Positions 18,154 to 27,522 are shown, counted from the first letter of the stretch. The stretch is DNA of 64,000 nt from Corynebacterium suranareeae (GCF_002355155.1 NZ_AP017369.1:2232001-2296000), one strand, 5' to 3'. Notes: generated by a model not told the origin, from the letters alone. Numbers and translations are program-made.

Positions 18154-18223
18154 GATTGCGTAGAGTAGAAAGGTACGTCTACTTCCATATCTTTAGTTTG
18201 CGAAAGCGATCAGCCCGATACCT

Positions 18224-18955
18224 GTGTCCGGATTTCTCACTCCCCCAGCTACACCCCATATTCGCACTGCTACGGCCAGCATCGCTACTGCCGTAGCTGT
18301 AGCGCTGTCTGTTTTTGCCGCCGCATTAATCCCTGGAAGTGTGCTTTATTCTGTCTTGACTGCTGGAGGCGTTGCACTGGGTGCGGCCTCTGGCATTGCG
18401 GCACTTCGTCATCGTGGGGGACTTCGACTGTTTCAATGGCTCTCGGCTCTGGGAGGCATCATAATCTTATTGCTTGGAATTGTTGTCGCGATTGCCAAAG
18501 TTGGGGCTTCAGCAAAATTGGCCACGATGGGGCTTATGGCATCGTATTACCTCATGCCCTCTGCTGCACTTGCGTGTTATATCGGAGGTATTGGTCAATT
18601 GCCTGCCAAGTGGATGGCGCCAGCTTTTATGTCAACGGCTGGTGCAGGAGCTGCTGGGTGGTTTTCCTTAGGTGCGGATACCGGGTTTGTTCGTTTTCTC
18701 ATCGTCCTTGCCGCAGCATTTTCACTAATCGGGTGTGTGTTAACGGTGAGGGAATGCGTCGTAACGCAGCCACGCCCAGTAGCTGCATGGCTGCTGGCCC
18801 TAGCTGCCTTGTTGCTTGGGGCGATGATGCTTTATACCTTAAGCATTGTGTTTCTTCCGGGCCTGGTATGGCTTCAGCCCACGATGGTCGCTTGGACGCT
18901 GATGGCGGCCGGAGTGTGTGCGACTATCGCGGGCATGTTACCTCGACGTTTTTAG
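18224..18955 (+). CDS. polytopic membrane protein of unknown function
   Basis: 243 residues, mostly hydrophobic, with about seven predicted membrane helices and short polar loops. No motif is recognised. Start is GTG 18224, the first available start in the frame, with only a weak ribosome site. Its stop overlaps the stop of convergent map by 4 bp. The protein is rich in Ala, Leu and Gly, as typical of actinobacterial membrane proteins. Nothing in the neighbourhood indicates a role. Confidence 0.7.
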   Translation: MSGFLTPPATPHIRTATASIATAVAVALSVFAAALIPGSVLYSVLTAGGVALGAASGIAALRHRGGLRLFQWLSALGGIIILLLGIVVAIAKVGASAKLATMGLMASYYLMPSAALACYIGGIGQLPAKWMAPAFMSTAGAGAAGWFSLGADTGFVRFLIVLAAAFSLIGCVLTVRECVVTQPRPVAAWLLALAALLLGAMMLYTLSIVFLPGLVWLQPTMVAWTLMAAGVCATIAGMLPRRF

Positions 18956-19827
18956 ACGGAATCATCCGGCAGGGTCAGAATTTCATTGCCGTCTTCTGTG
19001 ATGACAATGGTGTGTTCAAACTGAGCGGAGAATTTGCGGTCGACGTTTTGGACGGTCCAATCATCTTCCCAAATCTCATAGTCCAGTGATCCAAGGTTGA
19101 TCATTGGCTCGATGGTCAGTGTCATTCCTGGAACAAGCAGGTCACGGTATTGGGTGTTGTCGTAGTGCAGAACAACCAAACCATTGTGGAAGGTTGGTCC
19201 AATGCCATGTCCGGTGAAATCACGGACCACATTGTAGCCAAAACGCTTGGCATAAGATTCGATCACACGACCAATAACGTTGATTTCGCGGCCTGGTTTT
19301 GCAGCACGAATAGCTCGCATCATGGCTTCTTCGGTGCGCTCAACTAAAAGGCGGTGTTCTTCTGAAACATCTCCGGCAAGAAATGTTGCATTGCAATCGC
19401 CGTGAACACCGTGTTTGAAAGCCGTGACATCAATGTTGACGATATCGCCATCTTCAATAACGGTGGAATCAGGAATGCCGTGGCAGACGATCTCATTTAA
19501 AGAGATGCATGATGATTTGGTGAATCCTCGGTAGCCAAGGTCAGATGGGTATGCACCCATATCACAGGTGTATTCATGCACGATGCAATCAATTTCATCA
19601 GTGGTCACGCCGGGTTTTACAGCTTCACCGGCGATCTTCAAAGAGTTGGCTGCAATGCGGGACGTTTCCCGCATTTTCTCAATGATTTCAGGGGTTTGGA
19701 CAAAAGGCTCACCGATGGCTTCTTGGACTTCGTCCTTCCACACATATTCTGGACGTTCAATATGTGCAGGTACTTCCCTAATTGGGGTTGGAATTCCAGG
19801 TACAAGAGGCGCGCGCAATTTCGACAT
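18952..19827 (-). CDS. map: methionine aminopeptidase (type I, actinobacterial MapB form)
   Basis: 291-residue metalloprotease removing the initiator methionine. The five metal ligands fit the pita-bread fold: the two aspartates in [19 protein letters not shown], the histidine in [10 protein letters not shown], and the glutamates in TIEPMINLG and QFEHTIVI. It carries the about 40-residue N-terminal extension with [12 protein letters not shown] typical of the actinobacterial long form that docks at the ribosome. The frame is open to TTG 19848. ATG 19836 is an alternative, but ATG 19827 aligns best with the mycobacterial MapB N-terminus. It is followed within 4 bp by the convergent membrane-protein gene. 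Confidence 0.92.
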   Translation of the reverse strand: MSKLRAPLVPGIPTPIREVPAHIERPEYVWKDEVQEAIGEPFVQTPEIIEKMRETSRIAANSLKIAGEAVKPGVTTDEIDCIVHEYTCDMGAYPSDLGYRGFTKSSCISLNEIVCHGIPDSTVIEDGDIVNIDVTAFKHGVHGDCNATFLAGDVSEEHRLLVERTEEAMMRAIRAAKPGREINVIGRVIESYAKRFGYNVVRDFTGHGIGPTFHNGLVVLHYDNTQYRDLLVPGMTLTIEPMINLGSLDYEIWEDDWTVQNVDRKFSAQFEHTIVITEDGNEILTLPDDSV

Positions 19828-19888
19828 GTCCACCATGCTAGTCCCCAACCCTGTCGGTCGGTAAAACGGGTTGGGAGCGACCTATATT

Positions 19889-21781
19889 TCAGCCTGCGAT
19901 TTGTGGTTCTGGCACACCCGCTAACACTCCCTCATCTGTGCTCATCGCTATATTCCCGCTGGCTCGCAGTTCATCATATTTAACAAAGAATTCATCAGTA
20001 ACAGCTGCAGCAGCTTCAGAGCCGCCACCCAGTACTACCAGTGTGGCAAAGGCAATGTCATCTTCGCGGTATCCGGTGAACCACGCGTGTGAGCCTTCAT
20101 TGATTTCAGCTTCACCAGTCTTTGCGTAAATCTGGCCGCCAGTTTGGCGCATGCCTCGAGCGGTGCCGTCATTGACCACTGATTTCATCATGCGTTGCAC
20201 ATTAGCTAGCACTTGAGGATCCAAGGGTGGAACTTCTTCGCTAGCTACAGTTTCATGCCCAGAGATCAACGTTGGTGTAGGTACTGTGCCTGTTGCAGCA
20301 GTTGATGCCACAACTGCCATACCGAATGGGCTAGCTAGATCGAGGCCCTGTCCGTATCCAGATTCGGTGCGATCTAGCACAATGTCACCTTCCGGTACTG
20401 ATCCGGTCATGGTGTCAAGGCCGGGGATTTGGTAGTCAATACCAAGGCCGAATTGTTTTGCTACATCTTTAAGCTGTCCAGGTTCTAAGTTGGTAGAAAT
20501 ATCAGCAAACGTGGTGTTGCAGGAATTGGCAAAAGCATCATCTAGGGAGGTATTTCCTAGGGAGAAGCTGTTGTAGTTTGTCACGATACGTCCATAAAGA
20601 TTCATGGTTCCAGGACATGGAACAATGCTGTCTGGGGTCAGATCTTCATGCATTAACCCGGCTGCTGCGGTAATGATCTTGAATGTTGATCCCGGCGGGT
20701 ATTGGCCCATGAGTGCCACATCGCCGTCTTTATCAGCTTCATCTGTTTGTGCCACGGCAAGGATTTCTCCAGTGGATGGGCGCATGACCACCATCATTGC
20801 TTTCATTTCGGCGCGCAGATCTACTGCTTGTTCTGCAGCTCTTTGCACATTGTGATCCAAACTGATGCGCACGCTGGGTGCAAGTTCCGGGGCGTCGTAG
20901 GCGATATCATCAATGACTGCACCGTTTGAGGTCACAATGGAGGCTCGCCAACCGTTTGAGCCTTCCAGTTCCTCATCCACGATGCGGGCGACGCGGGCGA
21001 CAATATCTGGGGCAAAACCTGGATCAGTGGCCACCATCGATGCTTCTTCATTAAAAGTCAGACCAGGAAGTCCTGCTAAGTCCTGTTCCATGCGTGCGCC
21101 TAAGTTGGCGTCAACAGTTGTCAATGAATAGGTAGAGTCCCCCAAGTTGCTTAAGACATCATCGACATCAAGGGTGTTGACGTTTTCATCATTTGCATGC
21201 GCTGCGTCTAAGTATTCGGCTACGCGTTTGACCACCACATCAGCATCCCCTGTGCTTGGATCAACCAAAATGCGGAAGATGCTTCCCGGCGCGAGTACTG
21301 GCGCACCGTCAGAAGAAATGACGTTTGCGCGTTGAGCTTCAATGGCTCGTAATTCCAGGTGTTGGTTGGCACCTAGCTTGGGATGCACGAGTGAAGGTTC
21401 CCAGCGCACCGTCCATTCGTTGCGCATTTTGGTCAGCGTCATGGCGGAATCGTAGGTTACTTCGCGGTCTCGGGGTAATTTCCACACCACAGAGAAATTC
21501 GCAGTGGCGATGGTGTCCCTGGAGTCCACTGAATTTAAAGTGAGTTCGACGCTTTCTGCTTGCAGTCCGTTGAAGCTGGTGCTTAGCATTTCAGTGGCTA
21601 GATCAGCTTGGTCGGTGATATCCGCAATGGTGTCTAAATCTTGCTCCGCCCATGCATCTAAAAACTCTTGTGCAATAGGATCTGCGGTATCGGGGCGTGG
21701 CGTGCACGCGGTCAGGCTTCCTCCAGCTATTGCCACCGTCATGCACAATGCCACTACTGACCTGCGCTGCGCCTTGTTCAT
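19889..21781 (-). CDS. class B penicillin-binding protein lipoprotein with MecA-like N-terminal domain
   Basis: 630 residues. Lipoprotein signal MNKAQRRSVVALCMTVAIAG followed by lipobox LTAC. Then comes an NTF2-like MecR1/PBP2a-type N-terminal domain (about 35-150), a dimerisation domain, and a transpeptidase domain (about 310-610). All three catalytic motifs are present: STFK with the serine at residue 365, SCN in FANSCNTTF near 420, and KTG in YAKTGEAE near 550. The enzyme cross-links peptidoglycan stems at the outer face of the membrane. The domain order resembles staphylococcal PBP2a and the mycobacterial PbpA/PBP-lipo group; low beta-lactam affinity is not implied by sequence alone. It lies 54 bp downstream of chrA on the same strand. 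Confidence 0.9.
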   Translation of the reverse strand: MNKAQRRSVVALCMTVAIAGGSLTACTPRPDTADPIAQEFLDAWAEQDLDTIADITDQADLATEMLSTSFNGLQAESVELTLNSVDSRDTIATANFSVVWKLPRDREVTYDSAMTLTKMRNEWTVRWEPSLVHPKLGANQHLELRAIEAQRANVISSDGAPVLAPGSIFRILVDPSTGDADVVVKRVAEYLDAAHANDENVNTLDVDDVLSNLGDSTYSLTTVDANLGARMEQDLAGLPGLTFNEEASMVATDPGFAPDIVARVARIVDEELEGSNGWRASIVTSNGAVIDDIAYDAPELAPSVRISLDHNVQRAAEQAVDLRAEMKAMMVVMRPSTGEILAVAQTDEADKDGDVALMGQYPPGSTFKIITAAAGLMHEDLTPDSIVPCPGTMNLYGRIVTNYNSFSLGNTSLDDAFANSCNTTFADISTNLEPGQLKDVAKQFGLGIDYQIPGLDTMTGSVPEGDIVLDRTESGYGQGLDLASPFGMAVVASTAATGTVPTPTLISGHETVASEEVPPLDPQVLANVQRMMKSVVNDGTARGMRQTGGQIYAKTGEAEINEGSHAWFTGYREDDIAFATLVVLGGGSEAAAAVTDEFFVKYDELRASGNIAMSTDEGVLAGVPEPQIAG

Positions 21782-21834
21782 GGAGTGAAGATTAGCAGCG
21801 TAGCCAGCACTGTTCGGTTACCAACACGATCGGT

Positions 21835-22467
21835 TTATATAATTCCGCGCTGTCGTGCTTCTGCGACTGCAGCTGTCCTTGATGTGACATCTAGTTTGTT
21901 AAACACATGCCCCATGTGGCTTTTGACTGTTGCTTCAGTGAGAAAGAGTTTCTTGCCGATTTCTCGGTTGCTTTCACCTTGGGCCACTAATGACAGCACT
22001 TCAATTTCTCTGGCACTTAATGCTGTCATGGGGTTGTTCATCCGGCCCATGATTTTGCTTGCTACTTGTTTAGACAGCACGGATTCGCCTCGGGCGGCGT
22101 CTCTAACGCCGGCAACAAGATCTTCAGGGGAACTATCCTTTAACAAATATCCCACTGCCCCAGCAGAGACAGCACCTACTACATCACCATCGGTGGAATA
22201 GTTGGTGACCACGAGAACTTGTGGTGGGTTGTCGAGTGCTCGGATCATCCGTGTTGCTTCTACCCCACCTGCAGCGTGGTCTCCTGGTTGATCACCAAAC
22301 CGAAGATCCATCAACACCACATCAATTCCGCCCTGTGCTGCTGCAGCTAAGGCTTCATCGGGAGTAGCCACCATGCCTGCGATCTCGAAGTCTGGTTCGC
22401 TGGCTAACAGTGAGGCTAAACCCGCACGGACAACAGGATGATCATCGGCAAGTAGGATTCGGATCAT
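21835..22467 (-). CDS. chrA: LuxR/NarL-family response regulator ChrA (haem-responsive)
   Basis: 210 residues. The receiver domain has the acidic pocket LADDH and phosphoacceptor D54 in VVLMDLRFG. A C-terminal LuxR helix-turn-helix spans about residues 145-205 (LSAREIEVLSLVAQGESN then EATVKSHMGHVFNKL). Its ATG overlaps the stop of chrS by 4 bp, so the kinase and regulator are translationally coupled. From established C. glutamicum work, ChrSA responds to haem and activates the divergently transcribed hrtBA exporter. The gene context here (chrSA divergent from an ABC permease/ATPase pair) fits that system exactly. Confidence 0.93.
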   Translation of the reverse strand: MIRILLADDHPVVRAGLASLLASEPDFEIAGMVATPDEALAAAAQGGIDVVLMDLRFGDQPGDHAAGGVEATRMIRALDNPPQVLVVTNYSTDGDVVGAVSAGAVGYLLKDSSPEDLVAGVRDAARGESVLSKQVASKIMGRMNNPMTALSAREIEVLSLVAQGESNREIGKKLFLTEATVKSHMGHVFNKLDVTSRTAAVAEARQRGII

Positions 22468-23597
22468 TGGTTTTGGCTCCTTGTGGGATAAGGGAATCTG
22501 GCGGAAATTCCAGTCCCAGACCCAATAGTAGATTCAATAATTAGTCGTCCGCCAAGCCCTTCTGCCCGGCGTTGTGCGGTGGGTAGCCCCACGGATTGTC
22601 GTCGCATTACCTCAGCAACATCAAAGCCTTGACCATTATCTAGAACATCAAGCAGCACCTGATCATCTTGGTATGTCAAGGTCACTTTGGCCTGCTCAGC
22701 TTTTGAATGTCGCACGACATTTCCCACCAACGTTTGCGCGACTCGAAGGATCTCTGCTTCCATATGATCAGGCAACACCCGCGGGTTACCATCAACTTCA
22801 AAACTGATGTGTTGTCCCATCGGAGTCGTCGAGGTCAACCTAGCCAGCGCCACCGGCAAATCAGCCCCAATCAGTGGTGTCGGTTGAAGCGCGGCAATGA
22901 TATTTCGCGTTTCCGCCAAATTCTCCGCAGTGGTTTGCCTGGCCAATTGAATATGGCTTAACGCTTGTGGATCATCAACACGTTTTTCTGCCGCATGCAA
23001 CAGCATTTGAATTGAAGACAGCCCCTGGGCCACTGTGTCGTGTATCTCGCCCGCTATGCGGGCGCGTTCTGCCTGCTCACCGGCGCTTTTCGACGCCCGG
23101 ATCGCCGAGGCCCGCGCGTCGACAAGCTCCTTTAAGGTTTGTGTTAATAACTGAAAGCACGTACCCAACACCCATGCCACCAGCGCTCCCAGGATTGGTC
23201 CGGTGACAACGCCAATGGAAAAACCTAAGTGCATAGCTAAAGTGACCACAGCTATTGCTGTCAGCACCGCAATGAGGATGGCCGATTTTAACGGCGTGGT
23301 GATCATGACGCACAAAAAGAACATTGGAAAGACCAAATATGCAGGCTCTGGGCCATCCCAGATCAGGCTGGCCCACAAGATGCTTAGTACTATCAACCAT
23401 CCCATGCGGTGCGTGCGAAACGGCGAAGTGGGAATAACACCAGCAACATAAACCACGCTGTAGCAGGCAACAAGCACCCACACACCCCAATGGCTTGCAC
23501 GCCAACACACCAACACCAGCAAAATAGCAACCAGAAAATGCAAACCCCAGGTTAAGGCGTGTTCGATCCGGGCAATTGTCAACTGGGTAGTTTTCAC
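22464..23597 (-). CDS. chrS: sensor histidine kinase ChrS (haem-responsive)
   Basis: 377 residues from GTG 23597. The N-terminal part contains about six membrane helices with very short loops, a sensor that probably detects haem within or at the membrane. A HisKA_3 dimerisation helix carries the phosphorylated histidine H186 (ARIAGEIHDTVAQG). The HATPase ends with GLPTAQRRAEGLGGRL and GSGTGISARF. The frame is open to TTG 23654, but that would add a 19-residue proline-rich leader and overlap the regulatory region shared with hrtB, so I prefer GTG 23597. Phosphorylates ChrA; role as above. Confidence 0.92.
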   Translation of the reverse strand: MKTTQLTIARIEHALTWGLHFLVAILLVLVCWRASHWGVWVLVACYSVVYVAGVIPTSPFRTHRMGWLIVLSILWASLIWDGPEPAYLVFPMFFLCVMITTPLKSAILIAVLTAIAVVTLAMHLGFSIGVVTGPILGALVAWVLGTCFQLLTQTLKELVDARASAIRASKSAGEQAERARIAGEIHDTVAQGLSSIQMLLHAAEKRVDDPQALSHIQLARQTTAENLAETRNIIAALQPTPLIGADLPVALARLTSTTPMGQHISFEVDGNPRVLPDHMEAEILRVAQTLVGNVVRHSKAEQAKVTLTYQDDQVLLDVLDNGQGFDVAEVMRRQSVGLPTAQRRAEGLGGRLIIESTIGSGTGISARFPYPTRSQNQ

Positions 23598-23640
23598 GCC
23601 CCCACCATAATTCACAACAGTAGGAGGAGGAATCCGACTT

Positions 23641-23664
23641 TGGTCGTACTCCAAGAATCGACCA
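23641..23664. promoter_or_regulatory. candidate ChrA operator between chrS and hrtB
   Basis: Inverted repeat TGGTCG (23641-23646) and CGACCA (23659-23664) separated by 12 bp, in the 110-bp control region of the divergent chrSA and hrtBA genes. Half-site spacing is compatible with a LuxR-type dimer. Assignment to ChrA is inference from location. Confidence 0.4.
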
Positions 23665-23707
23665 CAGCCCGATTAATTTCCCCCTCATCCCCGCGAGACT
23701 TATAAGT

Positions 23708-24703
23708 ATGTTTCAAGGACTCAAAGAACTCACCGCCGCAAAAGGCCGCACGCTGCTGATTACCGTTACCGTCGGGCTCATCGCCGTGCTGGTCACCTTC
23801 CTGTCCGCTCTCACCGCGGGACTCGGACACCAATCTGTCTCCGCGCTGAAAGACCTTGCTGGGGATAGGGATTTAATCCTCGCCGACTCTGGCTCCACCA
23901 CACTATCGGCATCTACGCTTTCTGACACAGCCGTTGCAGAATTAGACGCCGAAGGCGCAGACATGCTGTGGCAGGTGCGCGACCGAGTTGGCGATACACC
24001 CGTGATGCTGCTCAACTCCCCCGAACTTTCCCCAGGAGAAATCTCACTTCCTGCCGAAATGGATCCAACAGCGGCAACCACACAATTCCACGCCACCAGC
24101 ATTGTCGACACCGCAAATGATCTCTACCTTGATCACCTGCCCGTCGTATTGATGAACACCTCCGATCTTTCCCACCTCGCCCAAATCCGCGGCGTCCAAG
24201 GCCCAGCCGGTGCTTTCCTAGATTCCTCGGACTCCACAGACTCCTCGGACCCCGAAGCGCTTCCCGCAGACACCATTGCACTTTCTGGATCCGATCGATG
24301 GAATGCTTCCGCCTCCTATGAAGGCGAACAGATGTCATTAAACCTCATGGTCATCATGCTGTATGTCATCTCCGCGTTGGTACTTGGAGCATTCTTCACC
24401 GTATGGACAATTCAACGCCTCCGCGGAATCGCCATCTCCAGCGCACTAGGAGCAGCGCGCCGGGTTCTAATCGCAGATGCACTTGGTCAAGCCGTCATTG
24501 TTCTTGCCATAGGAATCATCGTGGGCACATCAATCACTATTCTGTCTGCTCTCGGAATGGGCGACGCGATGCCAGTCGTCATTGATTCCTCCACCACCTT
24601 GCTCCCCGCCCTGATTTTGGCTGCCGCTGGCCTCATCGGTGCAGCTATCTCACTTGCCCCCATCCTGCGCGTAGAGCCACGATCTGCGCTCATGACCGCC
24701 TAA
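23708..24703 (+). CDS. hrtB: haem exporter permease HrtB
   Basis: 331-residue FtsX/MacB-type ABC permease. It has an N-terminal helix (about 16-36), a large extracytoplasmic domain (about 37-215) rich in Ser, Thr and Asp including a DSSDSTDSSD run, and three C-terminal helices (about 216-325). It pairs with the ATPase 18 bp downstream. In C. glutamicum and several Gram-positives the HrtBA pump expels excess haem from the membrane and confers haem tolerance. It is divergent from its regulators chrSA. TATAAG immediately before the ATG lacks a normal ribosome site, so the transcript may have a very short leader. Confidence 0.92.
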   Translation: MFQGLKELTAAKGRTLLITVTVGLIAVLVTFLSALTAGLGHQSVSALKDLAGDRDLILADSGSTTLSASTLSDTAVAELDAEGADMLWQVRDRVGDTPVMLLNSPELSPGEISLPAEMDPTAATTQFHATSIVDTANDLYLDHLPVVLMNTSDLSHLAQIRGVQGPAGAFLDSSDSTDSSDPEALPADTIALSGSDRWNASASYEGEQMSLNLMVIMLYVISALVLGAFFTVWTIQRLRGIAISSALGAARRVLIADALGQAVIVLAIGIIVGTSITILSALGMGDAMPVVIDSSTTLLPALILAAAGLIGAAISLAPILRVEPRSALMTA

Positions 24704-24721
24704 TTTATTAAGGAGTTCCCA

Positions 24722-25432
24722 ATGTCTTTGCATGTTAGAAACCTCAACCTCACCATCGCAGACGGATCCACATCCCGCACCTTATTGAACAATGTCTCCT
24801 TCGACGTTGAACCTGGCGAAGTAGTCGGCATCACCGGCCCATCGGGGTCTGGCAAGTCCACCTTGCTCGGCGTGCTCGGCTGCCTCCAGCGCGCCGACTC
24901 GGGCACCGCGACCCTCGGCGAGATCGATTTGCTCGCCCCTCAAAGAGGCAAGGAACAAGCTGCTTTACGACGCCAACACCTAGGCATTGTCTTCCAACAG
25001 CCAAACCTACTGCCAGCCTTGACTGTCCTGGACCAATTGTTGCTCATCCCCCGGTTAGGAAAAATCCTTCCCCCAAGCCCACGCCAACGCACTCAACACA
25101 AAAACACAGCCCTTGAACTTCTCAGTGCCGTCGGCCTCGGCGATCTCACCCGACGCAAAGTCAGCGAACTATCCGGTGGTCAGCAAGCCCGCGTCAACCT
25201 GGCACGCGCGCTAATGAACTCACCTCAACTACTCCTCGTCGATGAACCCACCGCCGCCCTCGACCAACATTCCGCCGGTGAAGTCACCGACCTCATCATC
25301 AAAATGGCCCACGAGTTCAATGCCCCAACCTTGTACGTCAGCCACGACCTCGAGCAGGTCAAAGCACTCGACCGAAGCATCCAACTAGTTGATGGCTGCC
25401 TGCAAAACCCTGCGCTTCAAACGGCGGGGTAA
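24722..25432 (+). CDS. hrtA: haem exporter ATPase HrtA
   Basis: 236-residue ABC ATPase of the MacB/LolD-like group. Walker A GPSGSGKST at residues 39-47, Q-loop VFQQPNLLPALT, signature LSGGQQARVNLARAL near 149, Walker B LLLVDEP near 169, and the switch histidine in YVSHDLEQV. Ribosome site AAGGAG 7 nt before the ATG; 18 bp after hrtB. Energises haem export by HrtB. The operon ends at a strong terminator at 25464-25503. Confidence 0.93.
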   Translation: MSLHVRNLNLTIADGSTSRTLLNNVSFDVEPGEVVGITGPSGSGKSTLLGVLGCLQRADSGTATLGEIDLLAPQRGKEQAALRRQHLGIVFQQPNLLPALTVLDQLLLIPRLGKILPPSPRQRTQHKNTALELLSAVGLGDLTRRKVSELSGGQQARVNLARALMNSPQLLLVDEPTAALDQHSAGEVTDLIIKMAHEFNAPTLYVSHDLEQVKALDRSIQLVDGCLQNPALQTAG

Positions 25433-25463
25433 GGAATCGGCAATCTTCTCCTGGTTTTTACCT

Positions 25464-25503
25464 AGCGACCAAAAGCCTCTCGTCTGAGCAGATTTTGGTC
25501 GCT
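25464..25503 (+). terminator. hrtBA terminator
   Basis: Perfect 11-bp stem AGCGACCAAAA (25464-25474) with TTTTGGTCGCT (25493-25503), an 18-nt loop, then TTTGCC. It ends the haem exporter operon. Confidence 0.8.
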
Positions 25504-25618
25504 TTTGCCGTTTTCCAGGCCTTCAAAATTGTTCTGGTGACCAAGGGTATTTTGGACAACATATGGATTTGGTCAATTGCGACGGTGTTACTCGGGTTTT
25601 GAGCGGTACCGAGAGAAA

Positions 25619-25746
25619 CCAAACATACGTGCCAAGAAATTCAATTTTCAGGAAATCTTGTCATGTATGTTTGGCGCATCGCTCTCCAAACCGAACATAC
25701 GTGTCAAAGTTTTGGATTTCCGAGAATTCTTGGCACGTATGTTTGG
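25619..25746. repeat. two tandem palindromic units, CCAAACATACGTGCC type
   Basis: Unit A runs 25619-25674 and unit B 25686-25746, each an imperfect palindrome bounded by CCAAAC and GTTTGG. The outer arms of the pair (25619-25638 and 25727-25746) are perfect 20-bp inverted repeats containing AACATACGTGCCAAG. A further copy occurs at 54914-54969. Non-coding; short open frames across it arise from the repeats. Confidence 0.85.
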
Positions 25747-25782
25747 CTTTCCATTGTTTGGTTTTTCATGACAACCACAGTG

Positions 25783-26126
25783 AAACCCGGCTTGGGTCGA
25801 AATAGCTGTTTGCCTCGTATGGATTCAAGTGTTTGTTTGCTTGATCGTGCCCTTGGCGGCATAAGACCAAACCAGGAGACCCAGAAATCACGTTTTCAAA
25901 GATTGTGGGTCTCCCAGTTTGGTGGATCTCGCTCAATACCAAACACAGAGACCCAACATTTAAGTTTTTGAAGATTGTGGGTCTCCTGGTTTGGTCGCTC
26001 TCAAATTTCAGCCCTTACCCTGAAAAGTCATACCTCCCCAGAAGCGCTTCTCACGGGTTTTCAAGGTCAAGCGCATACATAAACTCATCTAGAAAACTAG
26101 AGGCCTTAAACAAGCGATAAACGCCT
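25783..26126. repeat. composite intergenic repeat, copy 1 (with two CCAAACCAGGAGACCCA hairpins)
   Basis: About 340 bp. Order: ACCCGGCTTGGGTC segment, GGCATAAGACCAAACC, hairpin C (25867-25922), hairpin D (25939-25994), a conserved flank (CGCTCTCAAATTTC... CTCCCCAGAAGCGCTTCT, 25996-26051), and a GCGATAAACGCCT box ending at 26126. Each hairpin is about 56 bp with 17-nt arms. The whole arrangement recurs in inverse orientation at 55006-55332, with diverged spacers but conserved arms. The remaining 26127-26277 holds no gene. Confidence 0.85.
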
Positions 26127-26277
26127 AACGCGTATTTTCATGCCATCTGTTTTTGGGCTTCCTGGCAGATTAGTGCCGAAATTCTCACCCATGCCAACAA
26201 TCTGCATTGGTCGAAGAGTCAATATGATCAGCACACCCCGTGAAAATCTCATCTACCCCACTGACCACACACGGCAG

Positions 26278-26314
26278 AAAGGCACTCGACCTCCCACAGA
26301 GATCGAGTGCCTTT
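26278..26314 (-). terminator. ispG terminator
   Basis: 12-bp stem AAAGGCACTCGA (26278-26289) with TCGAGTGCCTTT (26303-26314), 13-nt loop, followed on the minus strand by TTTCTG. Lies 15 bp after the ispG stop. Confidence 0.8.
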
Positions 26315-26328
26315 AAGCCAAGCGAGGA

Positions 26329-27522
26329 TTACTTAGTAACCTTTACTTCTGCTTTCATGCCTGATGCACTTGCTGCAGCTAGGACTTCAGGGTCCATTTC
26401 TTCTGCGATGCGCATTGCTTCTTCAATCAGGGTTTCCACGATCTGTGATTCAGGGACAGTCTTGATCACTTCGCCCTTAACAAAGATCTGGCCCTTGCCG
26501 TTACCGGATGCCACGCCGAGGTCAGCATCGCGGGCTTCACCAGGACCGTTAACAACGCAACCCATGACAGCCACACGAAGTGGAACTTCCATGCCGTCGA
26601 GAGCTTCGGTCACTTCTTCAGCTAGTGAGTACACATCAACCTGGGCACGACCACAGGAAGGGCACGAAACGATTTCAAGCTTGCGTGGACGCAGGTTCAG
26701 CGACTGCAGAATCTGGTCACCAACCTTGATTTCTTCCACTGGGTCAGCAGATAGTGATACGCGGATGGTGTCGCCGATACCTTGAGACAGCAAAGCGCCG
26801 AAAGCCACAGAGGATTTGATTGTTCCCATGAACTTAGGGCCCGCTTCGGTGACACCGAGGTGCAATGGGTAATCGCTTTGCTCTGCTAGCTGGCGATATG
26901 CCTCCACCATGAGCACAGGATCCGAGTGCTTTACTGAAATGGCGATATCGCCAAAACCGTGTTCCTCGAATAGGCCGGCTTCCCACATTGCAGACTCAAC
27001 AAGAGCTTCTGGGGTTGCCTTGCCGTTGTACTTTTCCAAGATGCGTTTATCCAAGGAGCCACCGTTGACACCTATACGAATTGGAATTCCGGCATCGCCT
27101 GCAGCTTTTGCTACTTCTTTAACGCGGCCATCAAATTCTTTGATGTTTCCGGGGTTCACACGAACAGCGGCGCAACCTGCATCAATGGCTGCGAAAATGT
27201 ACTTGGGCTGGAAGTGAATATCTGCGATCACTGGGATCGGAGACTTCTTTGCAATGATGGGCAGTGCTTCCGCATCCACGGTTTTTGGGCAGGCAACGCG
27301 GACAATGTCACAACCGGTGGCTGTCAGCTGTGCGATTTGTTGCAGAGTGCCGTTGATGTCGTGGGTTTTGGTGGTGGTCATGGACTGGACGGAAATTGGG
27401 TGATCCGAGCCAACGCCCACTTTGCCGACCATGAGTTGGCGTGTCTTGCGACGTGGAGCCAGCACAGGAGGTGGGGTCGGAGGAAGGCCAAGGCCAATGG
27501 GCAGGCCAGTTGGGGTAGACAA
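26329..27522 (-). CDS. ispG: 4-hydroxy-3-methylbut-2-en-1-yl diphosphate synthase (IspG/GcpE)
   Basis: 397 residues. Iron-sulfur enzyme converting MEcPP to HMBPP, the penultimate step of the MEP isoprenoid pathway. The [4Fe-4S] cysteines are visible in [13 protein letters not shown] and in [11 protein letters not shown]; the TIM-barrel N-terminal domain has [12 protein letters not shown] and [15 protein letters not shown]. The start is probably TTG 27522, because AGGAG lies 8 nt upstream and the product then begins like mycobacterial GcpE; the open frame to 27552 lacks such support. With dxr and the protease gene it forms the rseP-containing MEP cluster conserved in actinobacteria. Confidence 0.94.
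   Translation of the reverse strand: MSTPTGLPIGLGLPPTPPPVLAPRRKTRQLMVGKVGVGSDHPISVQSMTTTKTHDINGTLQQIAQLTATGCDIVRVACPKTVDAEALPIIAKKSPIPVIADIHFQPKYIFAAIDAGCAAVRVNPGNIKEFDGRVKEVAKAAGDAGIPIRIGVNGGSLDKRILEKYNGKATPEALVESAMWEAGLFEEHGFGDIAISVKHSDPVLMVEAYRQLAEQSDYPLHLGVTEAGPKFMGTIKSSVAFGALLSQGIGDTIRVSLSADPVEEIKVGDQILQSLNLRPRKLEIVSCPSCGRAQVDVYSLAEEVTEALDGMEVPLRVAVMGCVVNGPGEARDADLGVASGNGKGQIFVKGEVIKTVPESQIVETLIEEAMRIAEEMDPEVLAAASASGMKAEVKVTK

Noticed and set aside
25563..26120. Several overlapping open frames (80-102 codons) in the repeat region
   Set aside because: They are translations of the palindromic units, differ in frame between copies, and lack ribosome sites.
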